This document shows, one piece after another, positions 34,036 through 43,549 of a stretch of 64,000 nt of DNA; within the stretch, counting starts at the first letter, position 1, and every line of letters starts with the position of its first letter. The stretch is taken from positions 264,419 to 328,418 of the forward strand of contig NZ_LMUQ01000026.1 in assembly GCF_009765865.1 (NCBI RefSeq), given 5' to 3'. Position numbers and translations under genes: made by a program. The notes beneath the pieces were generated by a model. The model had not been told where the DNA came from, did no database searches, and saw nothing but the letters and a program-made list of their open reading frames with translations. This stretch comes from Acidisoma sp. L85. GTDB taxonomy: Bacteria > Pseudomonadota > Alphaproteobacteria > Acetobacterales > Acetobacteraceae.

Positions 34036-35178
34036 ATGCCGATCGACCCCCGCCTTCTCGGACGACGCGACTTCGCCAAGCTCGGTTTCGGTGCCGCGGC
34101 ACTGGCGACGGCCGCGACCATTCCCGGCCTGCGCCACGCCTATGCGGCGGCGATGGATGCCACCAGCGACATGAATGCGCTGATCGCGGCGGCGAAGAAG
34201 GAAGGCACGCTCAACGCCATCGCCCTGCCGCGCGACTGGGCGAATTACGGCGCGCTGATGGACACCTTCACCCAGAAATACGGCATCAAGATCAACGACG
34301 CGAACCCGGACGGTTCCTCCGCCCAGGAAATGCAGGCGATCCGCAGCCTCAAGGGGCAGGACCGGGCGCCGGATGCCGTCGATGTCGGCCCGTCTTTCAC
34401 AACCGCGGGCGTGCAGAAAAAGCTTTTCGCACCGTATAAAGTCGCGACCTGGGAGACGATCCCGCACAACATGAAAAGCCCTCAGGGCTATTGGGTCGCT
34501 GACTATTTTGGCGTCGTCTCCTTCGCGATCAACAAGAGCGTCGTGAAGAACTCGCCGCAGACCTGGGCGGATCTGAAGAAGCCCGAATATAAGGGCATGA
34601 TCGCGCTGAACGGCAGCGTGCTCGGCGCCGCCGCGGCCTTCTCGGCGGTCTTCGCGGCCTCGCTCGCCAATGGCGGCACCTACGACAACATCGACCCCGG
34701 CATCGCCTTCTTCGCCGACCTCGCCAAGCGCGGCAACCTCAACCCGGCCGCCGCGACCGGTCCCGCGCTGCTGGTCAGTGGCCAGGCACCCATCGTCATC
34801 AACTGGGATTACCTGGCGCTCGGCTATCGCGATGCCGCCGTCGGCAAAGCGGTCATCGACGTTGTTGTTCCGAGCGGCGCGCCACCTTATGGCAGCTACT
34901 ACTGTCAGGCGATCCCGACCGACGCGCCACATCCCAACGTTGCACGCCTGTGGCAGGAATTCCTGTATTCGGATGAGGGACAGCTTCTGTTCCTCGCCGG
35001 CTACGCGCATCCCGCGCGCTATGCGGATATTGCCAAGCGGAATCTCGTCCCCGCCGAATTGCAGAAGAAGCTGCCGCCGGCTGGCCCCTATGCCGAGGTG
35101 AAGTTCGCGACCCAGGAGCAGATTTCCAAGGCGCAGAAGGAAGTCGCGGCGCAGTGGCCCCGGATGGTCAAGATCTGA
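34036..35178 (+). CDS. ABC importer periplasmic binding protein, family 1 type
   Basis: A 380-residue extracellular solute-binding protein. The N-terminus has a twin-arginine signal (GRRDFAKLGFGAAALATAA) with processing likely after AYA (about residue 37). The body has family-1/putrescine-iron-type features (LIAAAKKEGTLNAIALP, PQTWADLKKPEYKGMIAL). CAGGAG before the ATG at 34036 supports the start. It begins a four-gene operon with two permeases and an ATPase. The gene set resembles importers for spermidine/putrescine, thiamine, 2-aminoethylphosphonate or ferric iron. The ligand is not deducible. Confidence 0.9.
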   Translation: MPIDPRLLGRRDFAKLGFGAAALATAATIPGLRHAYAAAMDATSDMNALIAAAKKEGTLNAIALPRDWANYGALMDTFTQKYGIKINDANPDGSSAQEMQAIRSLKGQDRAPDAVDVGPSFTTAGVQKKLFAPYKVATWETIPHNMKSPQGYWVADYFGVVSFAINKSVVKNSPQTWADLKKPEYKGMIALNGSVLGAAAAFSAVFAASLANGGTYDNIDPGIAFFADLAKRGNLNPAAATGPALLVSGQAPIVINWDYLALGYRDAAVGKAVIDVVVPSGAPPYGSYYCQAIPTDAPHPNVARLWQEFLYSDEGQLLFLAGYAHPARYADIAKRNLVPAELQKKLPPAGPYAEVKFATQEQISKAQKEVAAQWPRMVKI

Positions 35179-35230
35179 CGCTCGGCCGCGAGTCTTGAGC
35201 CAGGCTCTGTCCACTCACAAACCAAGGCCG

Positions 35231-36082
35231 ATGGGCGCGCGGATTGGCGCGCTCATTCCCTGGCTCTTCGTCGGTCTCTTCCTCGCCTTTGTCTGCGCCT
35301 TCCTCATCGCGCCGACTTTGGTGCTCGTCGTGCAGTCGGTCACCGGTGACAACGGTTTCACGCTGTCGTACCTGGCTCAGCTCGGCGACTATCAGTATCG
35401 CGTCGCGTTCGAGAATTCCGTGATCCTGTCGGCCGCTTCGGCGGTCGTCGGGTTGATTTTCGGCGGCCTGCTGGCCCATGCCGTGCTGCGGCCGGGCGCG
35501 CCCGGTTTCTTGCGTTCAGCTGTGACGAGTTTCTCTGCGGTCGCCGCGAATTTCGCCGGCGTGCCGCTGGCTTTCGCCTTTATCACGACGCTAGGAACAT
35601 TGGGCTTCGTGACGGTGGCGTTGCGCAGCATCGGCATCGACATCTACAGCCACGGCTTCTCGCTCTATTCGCTGACCGGTCTGACCATCACCTACGCTTA
35701 TTTCCAAATCCCGCTCATGCTCATCGTCATCATTCCGGCGCTCGAAGGTTTGCGGACGACGTGGCGCGAGGCGGCTGACAATCTCGGCGCGACCGGCGGC
35801 CAGTATTGGCGGCTGGTCGGCCTGCCGGTGTTGTTTCCGTCGTTGCTCGCGGCCTTCCTGCTGCTGTTCGGCAATGCCTTCTCGGCCTTCGCCACGCCCT
35901 TTGCCCTGACTGACGGCAATATCGCGCTGGTGCCGATCGACATCAGCAATGTGCTCTCGGGCAATGTCATGTCCGATCCGCAAGTGGGTGCCGCGCTCTC
36001 CACCGGAATGATCGTGGTGATGATCGTGGTGCTCGCCATCTACGGCCTCATCTCGCGGCGCGCCGCGCGGTGGAGGCGCTAG
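35231..36082 (+). CDS. ABC importer permease, first subunit
   Basis: A 283-residue permease with about six membrane helices (first LIPWLFVGLFLAFVCAFLIA) and the EAA loop WREAADNLGATGGQYWRLVG that contacts the ATPase. It resembles PotB/PhnU-type subunits. I chose the ATG at 35231 with a nearby AAGG. A TTG at 35195 would add 12 residues. It follows the binding protein by about 50 bases and precedes the second permease by 1 base. Confidence 0.9.
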   Translation: MGARIGALIPWLFVGLFLAFVCAFLIAPTLVLVVQSVTGDNGFTLSYLAQLGDYQYRVAFENSVILSAASAVVGLIFGGLLAHAVLRPGAPGFLRSAVTSFSAVAANFAGVPLAFAFITTLGTLGFVTVALRSIGIDIYSHGFSLYSLTGLTITYAYFQIPLMLIVIIPALEGLRTTWREAADNLGATGGQYWRLVGLPVLFPSLLAAFLLLFGNAFSAFATPFALTDGNIALVPIDISNVLSGNVMSDPQVGAALSTGMIVVMIVVLAIYGLISRRAARWRR

Positions 36083-36083
36083 C

Positions 36084-36881
36084 ATGAGTGCCACACTCTC
36101 CCGCAGCGGCGGGCCGCGCGTCGGTCTTGGTAACTGGATCATCATTCTGGCCTGCGGGCTGTTCTTCCTCGTGCCGCTGATCGTGACGGGAATTTTCAGC
36201 CTCTGGGAGGGTGGCCACAGCTATGGTGTCTCCTCCTATGTTCTGTTGATCCATAGCAGCGGCTTCTGGCGCAGCCTGTTGCTGTCTCTGCAACTGGCGA
36301 TCGAGACGATCCTGCTGAGTTTCGTGCTGTTGGTGCCTGCGATGATCTTCGTCCATCTCAAGGCGCCGAAGCTCAAGCCGCTTTTCGAATTTATCGCCAC
36401 CCTGCCCTTCGTGATCCCGGCCATCGCCCTGATCGCCGGTCTCAGCACGCTCTACACAGGGCCGAACTGGCTGATCGGAACACCGAACTATCTGGTCATC
36501 CCATATTTCTTCTTGGCCCTTCCCTATGGCTACCGCTCGATCGATGTCGGACTCAACACGCTGGATGTGAAGACGTTGACCGAAGCAGGGCAGTCGCTCG
36601 GTGCTGGCTGGGGGCGCATCATCGTTCTGATCCTGCTGCCCAACATGACCGCCGCGCTGGTTGGCGCCACGCTGCTGACGCTCACCATCGTCATGGGCGA
36701 GTTCACCTTCGCCAGCGTGCTGCTGTTCAAGACTTTCGCCGTCTTCATCAACGACACTGGGCAGAACGCCGTGACCGAGGCCGCAGCCCTGTCGCTGTTC
36801 AGCTTCGTGCTGACCTGGATCGCCATGCTCGGCGTCATCGTTGCCGGCAAGCGGCAGCGCACCCGCATCGGCGCCCGCTGA
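36084..36881 (+). CDS. ABC importer permease, second subunit
   Basis: A 265-residue permease with six predicted helices and the EAA loop LTEAGQSLGAGWGRIIVLIL, resembling PotC/PhnV-type subunits. It pairs with the previous permease. Its ATG lies one base after that gene's stop, so the two are translationally coupled. The ATPase gene starts 34 bases after its stop. Confidence 0.92.
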   Translation: MSATLSRSGGPRVGLGNWIIILACGLFFLVPLIVTGIFSLWEGGHSYGVSSYVLLIHSSGFWRSLLLSLQLAIETILLSFVLLVPAMIFVHLKAPKLKPLFEFIATLPFVIPAIALIAGLSTLYTGPNWLIGTPNYLVIPYFFLALPYGYRSIDVGLNTLDVKTLTEAGQSLGAGWGRIIVLILLPNMTAALVGATLLTLTIVMGEFTFASVLLFKTFAVFINDTGQNAVTEAAALSLFSFVLTWIAMLGVIVAGKRQRTRIGAR

Positions 36882-36915
36882 TGAGACGGCCAACCCCCAT
36901 CAAGGAGCGCGCCCG

Positions 36916-37998
36916 ATGACCGGGGTTACCCTCACCGCGATCCGCAAAACCTACGGCACGCGCACCGTTCTCGCCGATATCAATATGCAGCTGGACCAGG
37001 GCGAGTTGCTCTGCCTGCTTGGCCCCTCCGGCTGCGGCAAAACCACGTTGCTGCGTATTCTGGCGGGGTTTGAGACGCCGGATTCCGGGCAGGTCGTCAT
37101 CAACGGCCAGGATGTCAGCAGCCTGCCGCCGAACAAGCGGCGGATGGGCATGGTGTTCCAGGCGTACAGCCTCTTCCCCAACCTGACGGCTTTGCAGAAC
37201 GTCCGCTTCGGCCCGCGCGTTCGCGGCCTCGGCACCACTTCCGAGCAAACGAAAGAGGCGCAGCGGCTGCTCGCGATGGTCGGGCTCGCCGCGCATGTCG
37301 ATAAGTTCCCGCACCAGCTCTCTGGCGGCCAGCAGCAGCGCGTGGCGCTGGCGCGCGCGCTCGCGGTGCAACCAGACATCCTGCTCCTCGACGAGCCGCT
37401 ATCGGCGCTGGACGCCAAGGTGCGCGTGCAGCTCCGCTCTGAGATCCGCCGTATCCAGCGCGAGATCGGCATCACCACGGTTTTCGTGACGCATGACCAG
37501 GAGGAGGCGCTGTCGATTTCCGACCGCGTCGCCGTGATGAATGAGGGTCACGTGCTGCAGATGGCGGCGCCCGCCGCGATCTATCGCCAGCCCGCAGACG
37601 CCTTTGTCGCGCGCTTCATCGGCGCGGGCGGCGTGCTCGCTGGCCGTACCTCTGGAGCAACCGTGCGGATCGGCGAGATTGCTTTGCCGTCCGATGCCGC
37701 CGCCGCCATGCCGTCTGGCACCGAGGTCGAGATGTTCCTCCGCCCCGAGCATGTGTCGCTGCATGATGCCCCGGAGGGTGCGCCAGCAGGGTCCGTGGCG
37801 GCGGAGGTCGTGGATCTAACGTTCTTCGGCTCGCTCAGCCGCATCAAGCTGGGTCTGACGGGCGCCCCGACCGGTGACGACGCGGGAAGCGGCGAGATTT
37901 GGGCCGACCTCTCCAGCGCCGCCGCCGAGCGTTTCGTGCCAGGTACGAAAGTATGGGCATCCTGGCCGTCAGGGGCGCCACGCGTCCTCGCGCGTTAG
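36916..37998 (+). CDS. ABC importer ATPase (PotA-like, with TOBE domain)
   Basis: A 360-residue ATPase driving the importer. Visible motifs: Walker A GPSGCGKTT (about residue 37), Q-loop MVFQAYSLFP, signature LSGGQQQRVALARAL, Walker B LLLDEPLSALD, H-loop VFVTHDQEEALS. The C-terminal third (about 280-350) is a TOBE regulatory domain (MFLRPEHVSL). AAGGAG lies 9 bases before the ATG at 36916. The reading frame extends upstream into the permease but without features. The gene ends 9 bases from the convergent GT39 gene. Confidence 0.94.
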   Translation: MTGVTLTAIRKTYGTRTVLADINMQLDQGELLCLLGPSGCGKTTLLRILAGFETPDSGQVVINGQDVSSLPPNKRRMGMVFQAYSLFPNLTALQNVRFGPRVRGLGTTSEQTKEAQRLLAMVGLAAHVDKFPHQLSGGQQQRVALARALAVQPDILLLDEPLSALDAKVRVQLRSEIRRIQREIGITTVFVTHDQEEALSISDRVAVMNEGHVLQMAAPAAIYRQPADAFVARFIGAGGVLAGRTSGATVRIGEIALPSDAAAAMPSGTEVEMFLRPEHVSLHDAPEGAPAGSVAAEVVDLTFFGSLSRIKLGLTGAPTGDDAGSGEIWADLSSAAAERFVPGTKVWASWPSGAPRVLAR

Positions 37999-38007
37999 CG
38001 CTACACG

Positions 38008-39708
38008 TTATTCGATATTGTCGGCCACCGTATCGCAGGCCGCAGGCTGGGGCGGCGCAGTGGTCGGATGGGTCGGGATCGTCGAGGTCACCGTTCCGCA
38101 ATCGAGCGCAGTGCCCGTCGGCAGCCCGGCGAAGAGCTTCATCGTGATGAGGTCGCCTTCCTTGGTCTGCAGGATCGGTTGCCCAAGCGGCTCGATGATC
38201 CGCGCAAAATTCGGCTCAGAGGTCCGATCCGCCTGCCCGACCCTGCCAAACAGCACCCACACCCGGCCACCGGTCGAAAGATGCTGCGCCGCCTTATAAA
38301 CGTCGAGCGTCCAGGCATCCGCAGGGATCTCGTCGCCCTGCCGCTTGAGGAAGAAATTCATCATGTAGACGGGCAGGCCATCAGAAACGAGCACGACGTC
38401 ACCTGGTAACATTGCCTGTCGCAGATCCTGGCCCGCCAAATCCCAGCGCGGCTTGGTCTCGGCCCGGTAATAGGGCGCGAGATTGATGGCCGCGAGGAGG
38501 ATGAGCGCGAAGGCGGCCCCACTCTGCCAGCGCCGCGGCAGCAGGCTTACGCCCAAGCCGACGAAGAGCAGGAAAGGCACCGAACTCCACAGCAGGTAAC
38601 GCGGCATCCATAGCGGCTTGATGAACGAAATCAGGAGGATAGTCAGGGGCGGCATGAAGGCGGCGATAGCCAGCGCGCGGAGCATGGTGCGCGACAACCC
38701 GGGCGTCGCGCCGCGCTGCAAGGCGCCCGCGACCGGTTGCCGCTGCAGATAGGCCAGTCCCATCGCGGCGAAGACGACGATGGCCGCACCGAAGCCCGGA
38801 ATGGCAGCCGGCAGCAGCTGGAAGCTGATCAGCCGCGAAGTCCGCATGAGATAGAGCGAGGAGATCGTCGAGAAGAAGTGGCGCAAGGTCAAAGCGGGCA
38901 CCCAGTTGGTCGCGTTGCCCATATAGCCATGCGTAAAGATGTCCATCGCGACGAACCAGGGCAGCGAGAAGCCCAGCACGATCGCCTGCGCCACGAGCCA
39001 GCGCAGCAGGAAGCGCCGACGGTCGACCCGCGCGTCAAAGGCGATCGCGAGCGCCGCGAGATTGGCCGAGATCAACCAGAAGAACGCAACGCTTAGCACA
39101 TTGAGGGCCGCCAGGGTGCCGAGGGTATAGAGCACCCAGGGCGCATGCCGCGCCGAGGAATCGCGCCATGGTGCCGAGGCGGCGCGAGGGTCGCGGGCCA
39201 ATTCCACCAGCCCCAGCAACCCGATCGCCATCATGCAGATGACGAAGCTGTAGGAGCGCGCCTCCTGGCCGTACTGCACCTGTAGCGGAGAAAGTGCCAG
39301 CAGCATGCCGGCGATCAACCCGGCTCGCCAGCCACCAAGCTGCCGTCCGATGAGAAACAGCACCGCGCAGGATGCCGATCCGAAGATCACGGAGGGGATG
39401 CGGAGAATCGCCTCGGTGGTACCGAAGGAGGCGAGCATCGAGGTGATCATGAAGTAGGACGGCAAATGGTGATGCGCGAGAGAGTCGGCGATCATGTCCC
39501 AGAACGGCAGGCTCGACCGCGTGACCGTGGTAATTTCGTCCAGCCAGTACGGCATGCTCGCAACACCGTAGTAGCGCGCGAAGAAGCCAACGAGGAAAAC
39601 GGCTGAGAATAACAGCAGCGTCGCATTCGCCTCCGCCCATAAAGCGAGGCGCGCGCGTGGCCGTTCGGCGATGCCGGCTACGGGTTGAGGCTGGGAGGCG
39701 ATCGACAT
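38008..39708 (-). CDS. Glycosyltransferase family 39 (ArnT/PMT-like) membrane protein
   Basis: A 566-residue protein with about a dozen membrane segments. The first periplasmic loop has the catalytic-type acidic motif MPYWLDEITTV, followed by DSLAHHHLPSYF, features of polyprenyl-phosphate-dependent glycosyltransferases that add sugars to lipid A, proteins or glycans in the periplasm. The C-terminal soluble part (about 450-566) is specific to the subgroup. It lies downstream of otsA on the same strand with a 201-base gap. Acceptor and sugar unknown. Confidence 0.85.
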   Translation of the reverse strand: MSIASQPQPVAGIAERPRARLALWAEANATLLLFSAVFLVGFFARYYGVASMPYWLDEITTVTRSSLPFWDMIADSLAHHHLPSYFMITSMLASFGTTEAILRIPSVIFGSASCAVLFLIGRQLGGWRAGLIAGMLLALSPLQVQYGQEARSYSFVICMMAIGLLGLVELARDPRAASAPWRDSSARHAPWVLYTLGTLAALNVLSVAFFWLISANLAALAIAFDARVDRRRFLLRWLVAQAIVLGFSLPWFVAMDIFTHGYMGNATNWVPALTLRHFFSTISSLYLMRTSRLISFQLLPAAIPGFGAAIVVFAAMGLAYLQRQPVAGALQRGATPGLSRTMLRALAIAAFMPPLTILLISFIKPLWMPRYLLWSSVPFLLFVGLGVSLLPRRWQSGAAFALILLAAINLAPYYRAETKPRWDLAGQDLRQAMLPGDVVLVSDGLPVYMMNFFLKRQGDEIPADAWTLDVYKAAQHLSTGGRVWVLFGRVGQADRTSEPNFARIIEPLGQPILQTKEGDLITMKLFAGLPTGTALDCGTVTSTIPTHPTTAPPQPAACDTVADNIE

Positions 39709-39909
39709 TTAGTCTCCATACGGCATTAGCCGCCAGAGGAAGTTAACGGCCGATGGGACCGCCTACCAAGGACGAAGATGGCGGGGGATTGAGGCAGCTT
39801 TATAGCTTGTTAGGTAGCACTTTGTGGCGCTTTGTTGCCGCCTGCGTGCTCAGAAACGCCCGAGGCTGGCCGGTCACGAAGGACGGCAATCGTTGCTCTG
39901 GCCGCCCCA

Positions 39910-41358
39910 TCAGGCGCGGCGCGAAAGATCGCCCAGGAAGCGGTCGCGCCACGCCGACAGGCTGTTGCGTCGTAGGACCGACATCATCTGCGCGTGCCGC
40001 TCCCGCCGCTCACGCAACGGCATCGCCAGCGCCTTCTCGATCGCATCTGCGATATCATCGGCATCGTGCGGATTGACCAGCAGCGCCGCCGTCAGCTCGG
40101 CGGCGGCGCCGGCGAATTGCGACAGCACGAGAACACCGGGATCAGCCGGATCCTGCGCCGCGACATATTCCTTGGCGACGAGGTTCATCCCGTCCCGCAT
40201 CGGCGTCACCAACCCGACATCGGCGAGCGCATACATCGGCATAAGCTGGTGCCGCGCGAAGCCCTTATTGAGGTAACGCAGCGGCGTCCAATCCACCTCG
40301 GCGAAGCGGCCGTTGATGCGCCCGGCCTCTCGCTCCAGCTCCAGCCGGATCTCGCGATAGGTATCGACATCGGCCCGCGACGGCGGTGCGATCTGGAGGA
40401 AGGTCACATCCCCCCGCGACGTGTCCTGTCGCTCGAGAAACCGCTCATAGGCCAGGAAGCGCTGGCTCAAGCCTTTGGAATAGTCGAGCCGATCAACGCT
40501 GATGATGAGGCGGCTTTCGCCAATAGAGTTGCGCAGCCGGTTCATCTGCGGGCAGTTCGCCGGCGCCTCCGCCTGGCGGCGGATCTCATCGACCTGGACG
40601 CCGATCGGATAGACACCGGTGCGCAGTACGCGACCGAAAGCCATGATGGCGCGGCCGGGCAGCAAATGCCCGTCCGCCTCGCGGAGGATATAGTCCTCAA
40701 AGGCGCGGCGGTCGGTCTCGGTCTGGAAGCCGACCAAATCGAATTGGCAAAGCGCGCGCGCCAATTCGGCGTGCGGCGGCAAGGTCATGAAAACCGAGGC
40801 CGCGGGGAAAGGCGTGTGCAGAAAGATGCCGATGCGATTGGTCGCTCCGCCTTCCCGCATCGCTGCCGCGAGGCCCAGCAGGTGGTAGTCATGCGCCCAA
40901 ATCACGTCATCGGGCGCGATGCTATCCAGCAGTGTCTTGGCAAACAGCGCGTTGACGCGGCAATAGCCGGCGTATTCATCGCGAGAGAAACGAGCGAGCG
41001 CCGTGCGGTAGTGCAACACGGGCCACAGCGCGCCATTGGCGAAGCCGCGATAATATTCCTCGTAATCCGCGGCGCTGAGATCGATCGTACGGAGGAGGAT
41101 CCGCCCCTTCGCCTTCTCCGGCTGAGCGGTAGAGGCTCCGGCGGCGATCTCCCCGCTCCAGCCAAACCACAGCCCGCCTTTCTCGTTGAGCGCATCCAGC
41201 ACACCGGCGGCGAGCCCCCCAGCGGTCGGTTGCCCCTCCTCGATCGGGGCGATGCGGTTGGAGACCACGACCAGCCTGCCTGCCTGGGCCTGCCAGGAGC
41301 GGCGGGGCGCCTGCTCCAGCAGATCCGAGTAAGCCCGACCGAAGACCGTCTCTTCCAT
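39910..41358 (-). CDS. otsA: Trehalose-6-phosphate synthase
   Basis: A GT20 retaining glycosyltransferase making trehalose 6-phosphate from UDP-glucose and glucose 6-phosphate, giving osmo- and desiccation protection. The 482-residue protein has RLVVVSNRIAP at the start, the N-terminal loop GGLAAGVLDAL, VIWAHDYHLLGLAAAMR, GIFLHTPFP, SVDRLDYSKGLSQR and PMRDGMNLVAKEY near the C-terminus. No otsB phosphatase gene is in the window, so the second step is encoded elsewhere. It lies 60 bases downstream of an ABC exporter gene on the same strand. Confidence 0.95.
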   Translation of the reverse strand: MEETVFGRAYSDLLEQAPRRSWQAQAGRLVVVSNRIAPIEEGQPTAGGLAAGVLDALNEKGGLWFGWSGEIAAGASTAQPEKAKGRILLRTIDLSAADYEEYYRGFANGALWPVLHYRTALARFSRDEYAGYCRVNALFAKTLLDSIAPDDVIWAHDYHLLGLAAAMREGGATNRIGIFLHTPFPAASVFMTLPPHAELARALCQFDLVGFQTETDRRAFEDYILREADGHLLPGRAIMAFGRVLRTGVYPIGVQVDEIRRQAEAPANCPQMNRLRNSIGESRLIISVDRLDYSKGLSQRFLAYERFLERQDTSRGDVTFLQIAPPSRADVDTYREIRLELEREAGRINGRFAEVDWTPLRYLNKGFARHQLMPMYALADVGLVTPMRDGMNLVAKEYVAAQDPADPGVLVLSQFAGAAAELTAALLVNPHDADDIADAIEKALAMPLRERRERHAQMMSVLRRNSLSAWRDRFLGDLSRRA

Positions 41359-41418
41359 GGGAGCGCTTCCCTATGTCCCTGCGAATGAGCTGAGCCGCGT
41401 GCGAAGCATATGGGAGGC

Positions 41419-43254
41419 CTAAGCCGCCTTGGGGAGGTGGACGACGTTTTGCTTGGACAAAAGATCGCGATACGGACCGGGGCGAAGAGAGAGGTCACGC
41501 GGCGACCCGTCGTCGATAACGCGACCCTGATCCATCACGATGATCCGGTCGAAGCTCTGTAGCGTCGAGAGACGATGCGCGATGGCGATCACCGTGCGGC
41601 CTTCCATCAGCGTATCAAGCGCCGCCTGGATCGCCTGTTCCGAGCCGGTATCGAGGGCGGAGGTCGCCTCATCGAGCAGCAGAACCGGCGCGTTCTTCAG
41701 CAGGGCGCGTGCAATCGCGAGGCGCTGGCGCTGGCCGCCTGAAAGCTTGGTGCCACGATCGCCCACGACGGTATCGAAGCCCTCCGGCAACGCCTCGATG
41801 AACTCGCGGCAATGCGCCATCTCGGCGGCCGCCAGAACCTCGGCCTCTGTCGCGGTCGGCCGGGCGTAGCGGATATTCTCCAGCACTGAGCGATGGAAAA
41901 GCGAAATGTCCTGCGGCACCACCGCGATACCCTGGCGGAGGCTTTCCTGCGTCACGCGGCTGATGTCCTGGCCATCGATGAGGATGCGGCCTTCATTCGG
42001 ATCGTAGAAGCGCTGCAGCAGGCTGAGCATGGTGGACTTGCCGGCGCCCGAGGCACCGACCAGGCCGACGCGCTCGCCGGCGGCGATCTTGATGTCAACG
42101 CCCTTCAGGATGTCCGGACGGCCGGGATAGCCGAAACCAAGTTCCTCAAAAGTCACGGCACCGGCGGTCAGCAGCAGCGGACGCGCCTGGGCGATGTCCG
42201 GCAGAGCATGGGGAACGAGCAGCGTCTCGGTCGCTTCCTCAAGCCGCGCGACATGCTGGGTCAGATCGACCAGCGCGACGGCAAGATCCCGTGTGCCGTG
42301 CAGGATGGTGAAGCATAGCGAACCAACCAGCACGATATCGCCCGAGGTCGCGTGACCACCCTGCCAAAGCAGGATCGCCCAGGCCATGACACCGGCGGAG
42401 AAACCCGCCGTGACGACGGCATGCAGGAGACGCAGCTTCTCAAGGTAGATCAGGCTTCCATGGCGCGACTTCATCTCCGTCGCGATGGTCTCGCTCATCC
42501 GGCGAGATTCGCGCAGCGTCGCACCGAAGGCCCGCACCACGCCGATATTGCTGATGATATCGACGAGTTCGCCATCCACCCGCGCGGCAGAGGTCGCATA
42601 GGTGCGGTGAAGCGGACCGCCCTTGCGGGCCAGCATGAAGATCACCGCGGCAAGACCCACGCTGATCGCGAGCATGACGATCGCCATAAGCGGATTGACC
42701 GAGGTCACGAGGGCGATCGAGAAAATCACCGCGACGACGGGCGGCAGAACATTCCAGGCAATCGTATTCTCAGTCGTGAACACGGCGTTCGCGGTCGCCG
42801 TAACCCGGCCGGCGAGCGTGCCGGGCAGGCGGTCAGCGAAGTAGCTCGGCGAATGACCGGCGAGATGCGCGAAGAGGTCGCGGCGGACGTCGCCGGTGAC
42901 CCGAACAAACAGCCCGGCCGCGATCCAGCCGCCCACGCGCCACATCAGGTTATCGGCGCAGATCAGCACCGCGAGCACGCCGAACGCGATCCAAACGCCC
43001 GTCACGGCCGCCGCCGAATGGCCGTGCGCGACCGCGTCGATCACGTTCTTCAGGCCGTACTGCGTCAGCACCGAACACAGCACCGCGATCAGTACCGACC
43101 CGAGCACGCCGATATGGGCAAGCTTATGCCGCCCGGCAAAATGAAGGAGAAAGTGGATCGGCTTGGAACGCAGGCCGAGTAGCGAGGGCGCATGCTCCGC
43201 CGTCACTGTCCGCTCCGTCGTCCCAGCTTCGCGAGCACGATTGAAACCGCGCAT
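41419..43254 (-). CDS. ABC exporter, fused membrane and ATPase domains
   Basis: A 611-residue half-transporter: a transmembrane domain with about six helices (about 45-330) and an ATPase domain (about 360-600) with Walker A GASGAGKST, signature LSGGQRQRLAIARALL, Walker B VLLLDEATSALD and H-loop IAIAHRLS. It works as a dimer to export lipids, glycans or drugs. The layout resembles MsbA and the beta-glucan exporter NdvA. Flanking otsA and glycosyltransferases suggest a glycan or lipid-linked sugar substrate (inference). Confidence 0.9.
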   Translation of the reverse strand: MRGFNRAREAGTTERTVTAEHAPSLLGLRSKPIHFLLHFAGRHKLAHIGVLGSVLIAVLCSVLTQYGLKNVIDAVAHGHSAAAVTGVWIAFGVLAVLICADNLMWRVGGWIAAGLFVRVTGDVRRDLFAHLAGHSPSYFADRLPGTLAGRVTATANAVFTTENTIAWNVLPPVVAVIFSIALVTSVNPLMAIVMLAISVGLAAVIFMLARKGGPLHRTYATSAARVDGELVDIISNIGVVRAFGATLRESRRMSETIATEMKSRHGSLIYLEKLRLLHAVVTAGFSAGVMAWAILLWQGGHATSGDIVLVGSLCFTILHGTRDLAVALVDLTQHVARLEEATETLLVPHALPDIAQARPLLLTAGAVTFEELGFGYPGRPDILKGVDIKIAAGERVGLVGASGAGKSTMLSLLQRFYDPNEGRILIDGQDISRVTQESLRQGIAVVPQDISLFHRSVLENIRYARPTATEAEVLAAAEMAHCREFIEALPEGFDTVVGDRGTKLSGGQRQRLAIARALLKNAPVLLLDEATSALDTGSEQAIQAALDTLMEGRTVIAIAHRLSTLQSFDRIIVMDQGRVIDDGSPRDLSLRPGPYRDLLSKQNVVHLPKAA

Positions 43255-43549
43255 GCCAACACTCCAATAGACTTCGATATCGCTGCGGCTGATTGCCTGG
43301 CCAAAGCCATGGCCCCGCCGCCTGCTTGAACGAAACCTAAGAGAAGATCGTAGCGGAAATAGGGCGCATTTTACGGAATTGCCAAGTTTTCAAAGCTTTA
43401 GCGCCGAGATTTCGCCACATTCACGGAAGATTTTTATACCTGCCGTTATCGGGCTGAGACCAACCATTAAGACTTCCGGCTATCCCACTGGAGAGTCTGG
43501 CATTCGCCGGAACGCTCAGCATCGGACCGCACAGGAGAGTATCCCGCCC

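Noticed and set aside
33635-34102. Long N-terminal extension of the radical SAM protein
   Set aside because: Sequence there is unlike the family and overlaps the upstream region of the divergent importer operon. Family homology begins near GRGATTNPGVRFE.
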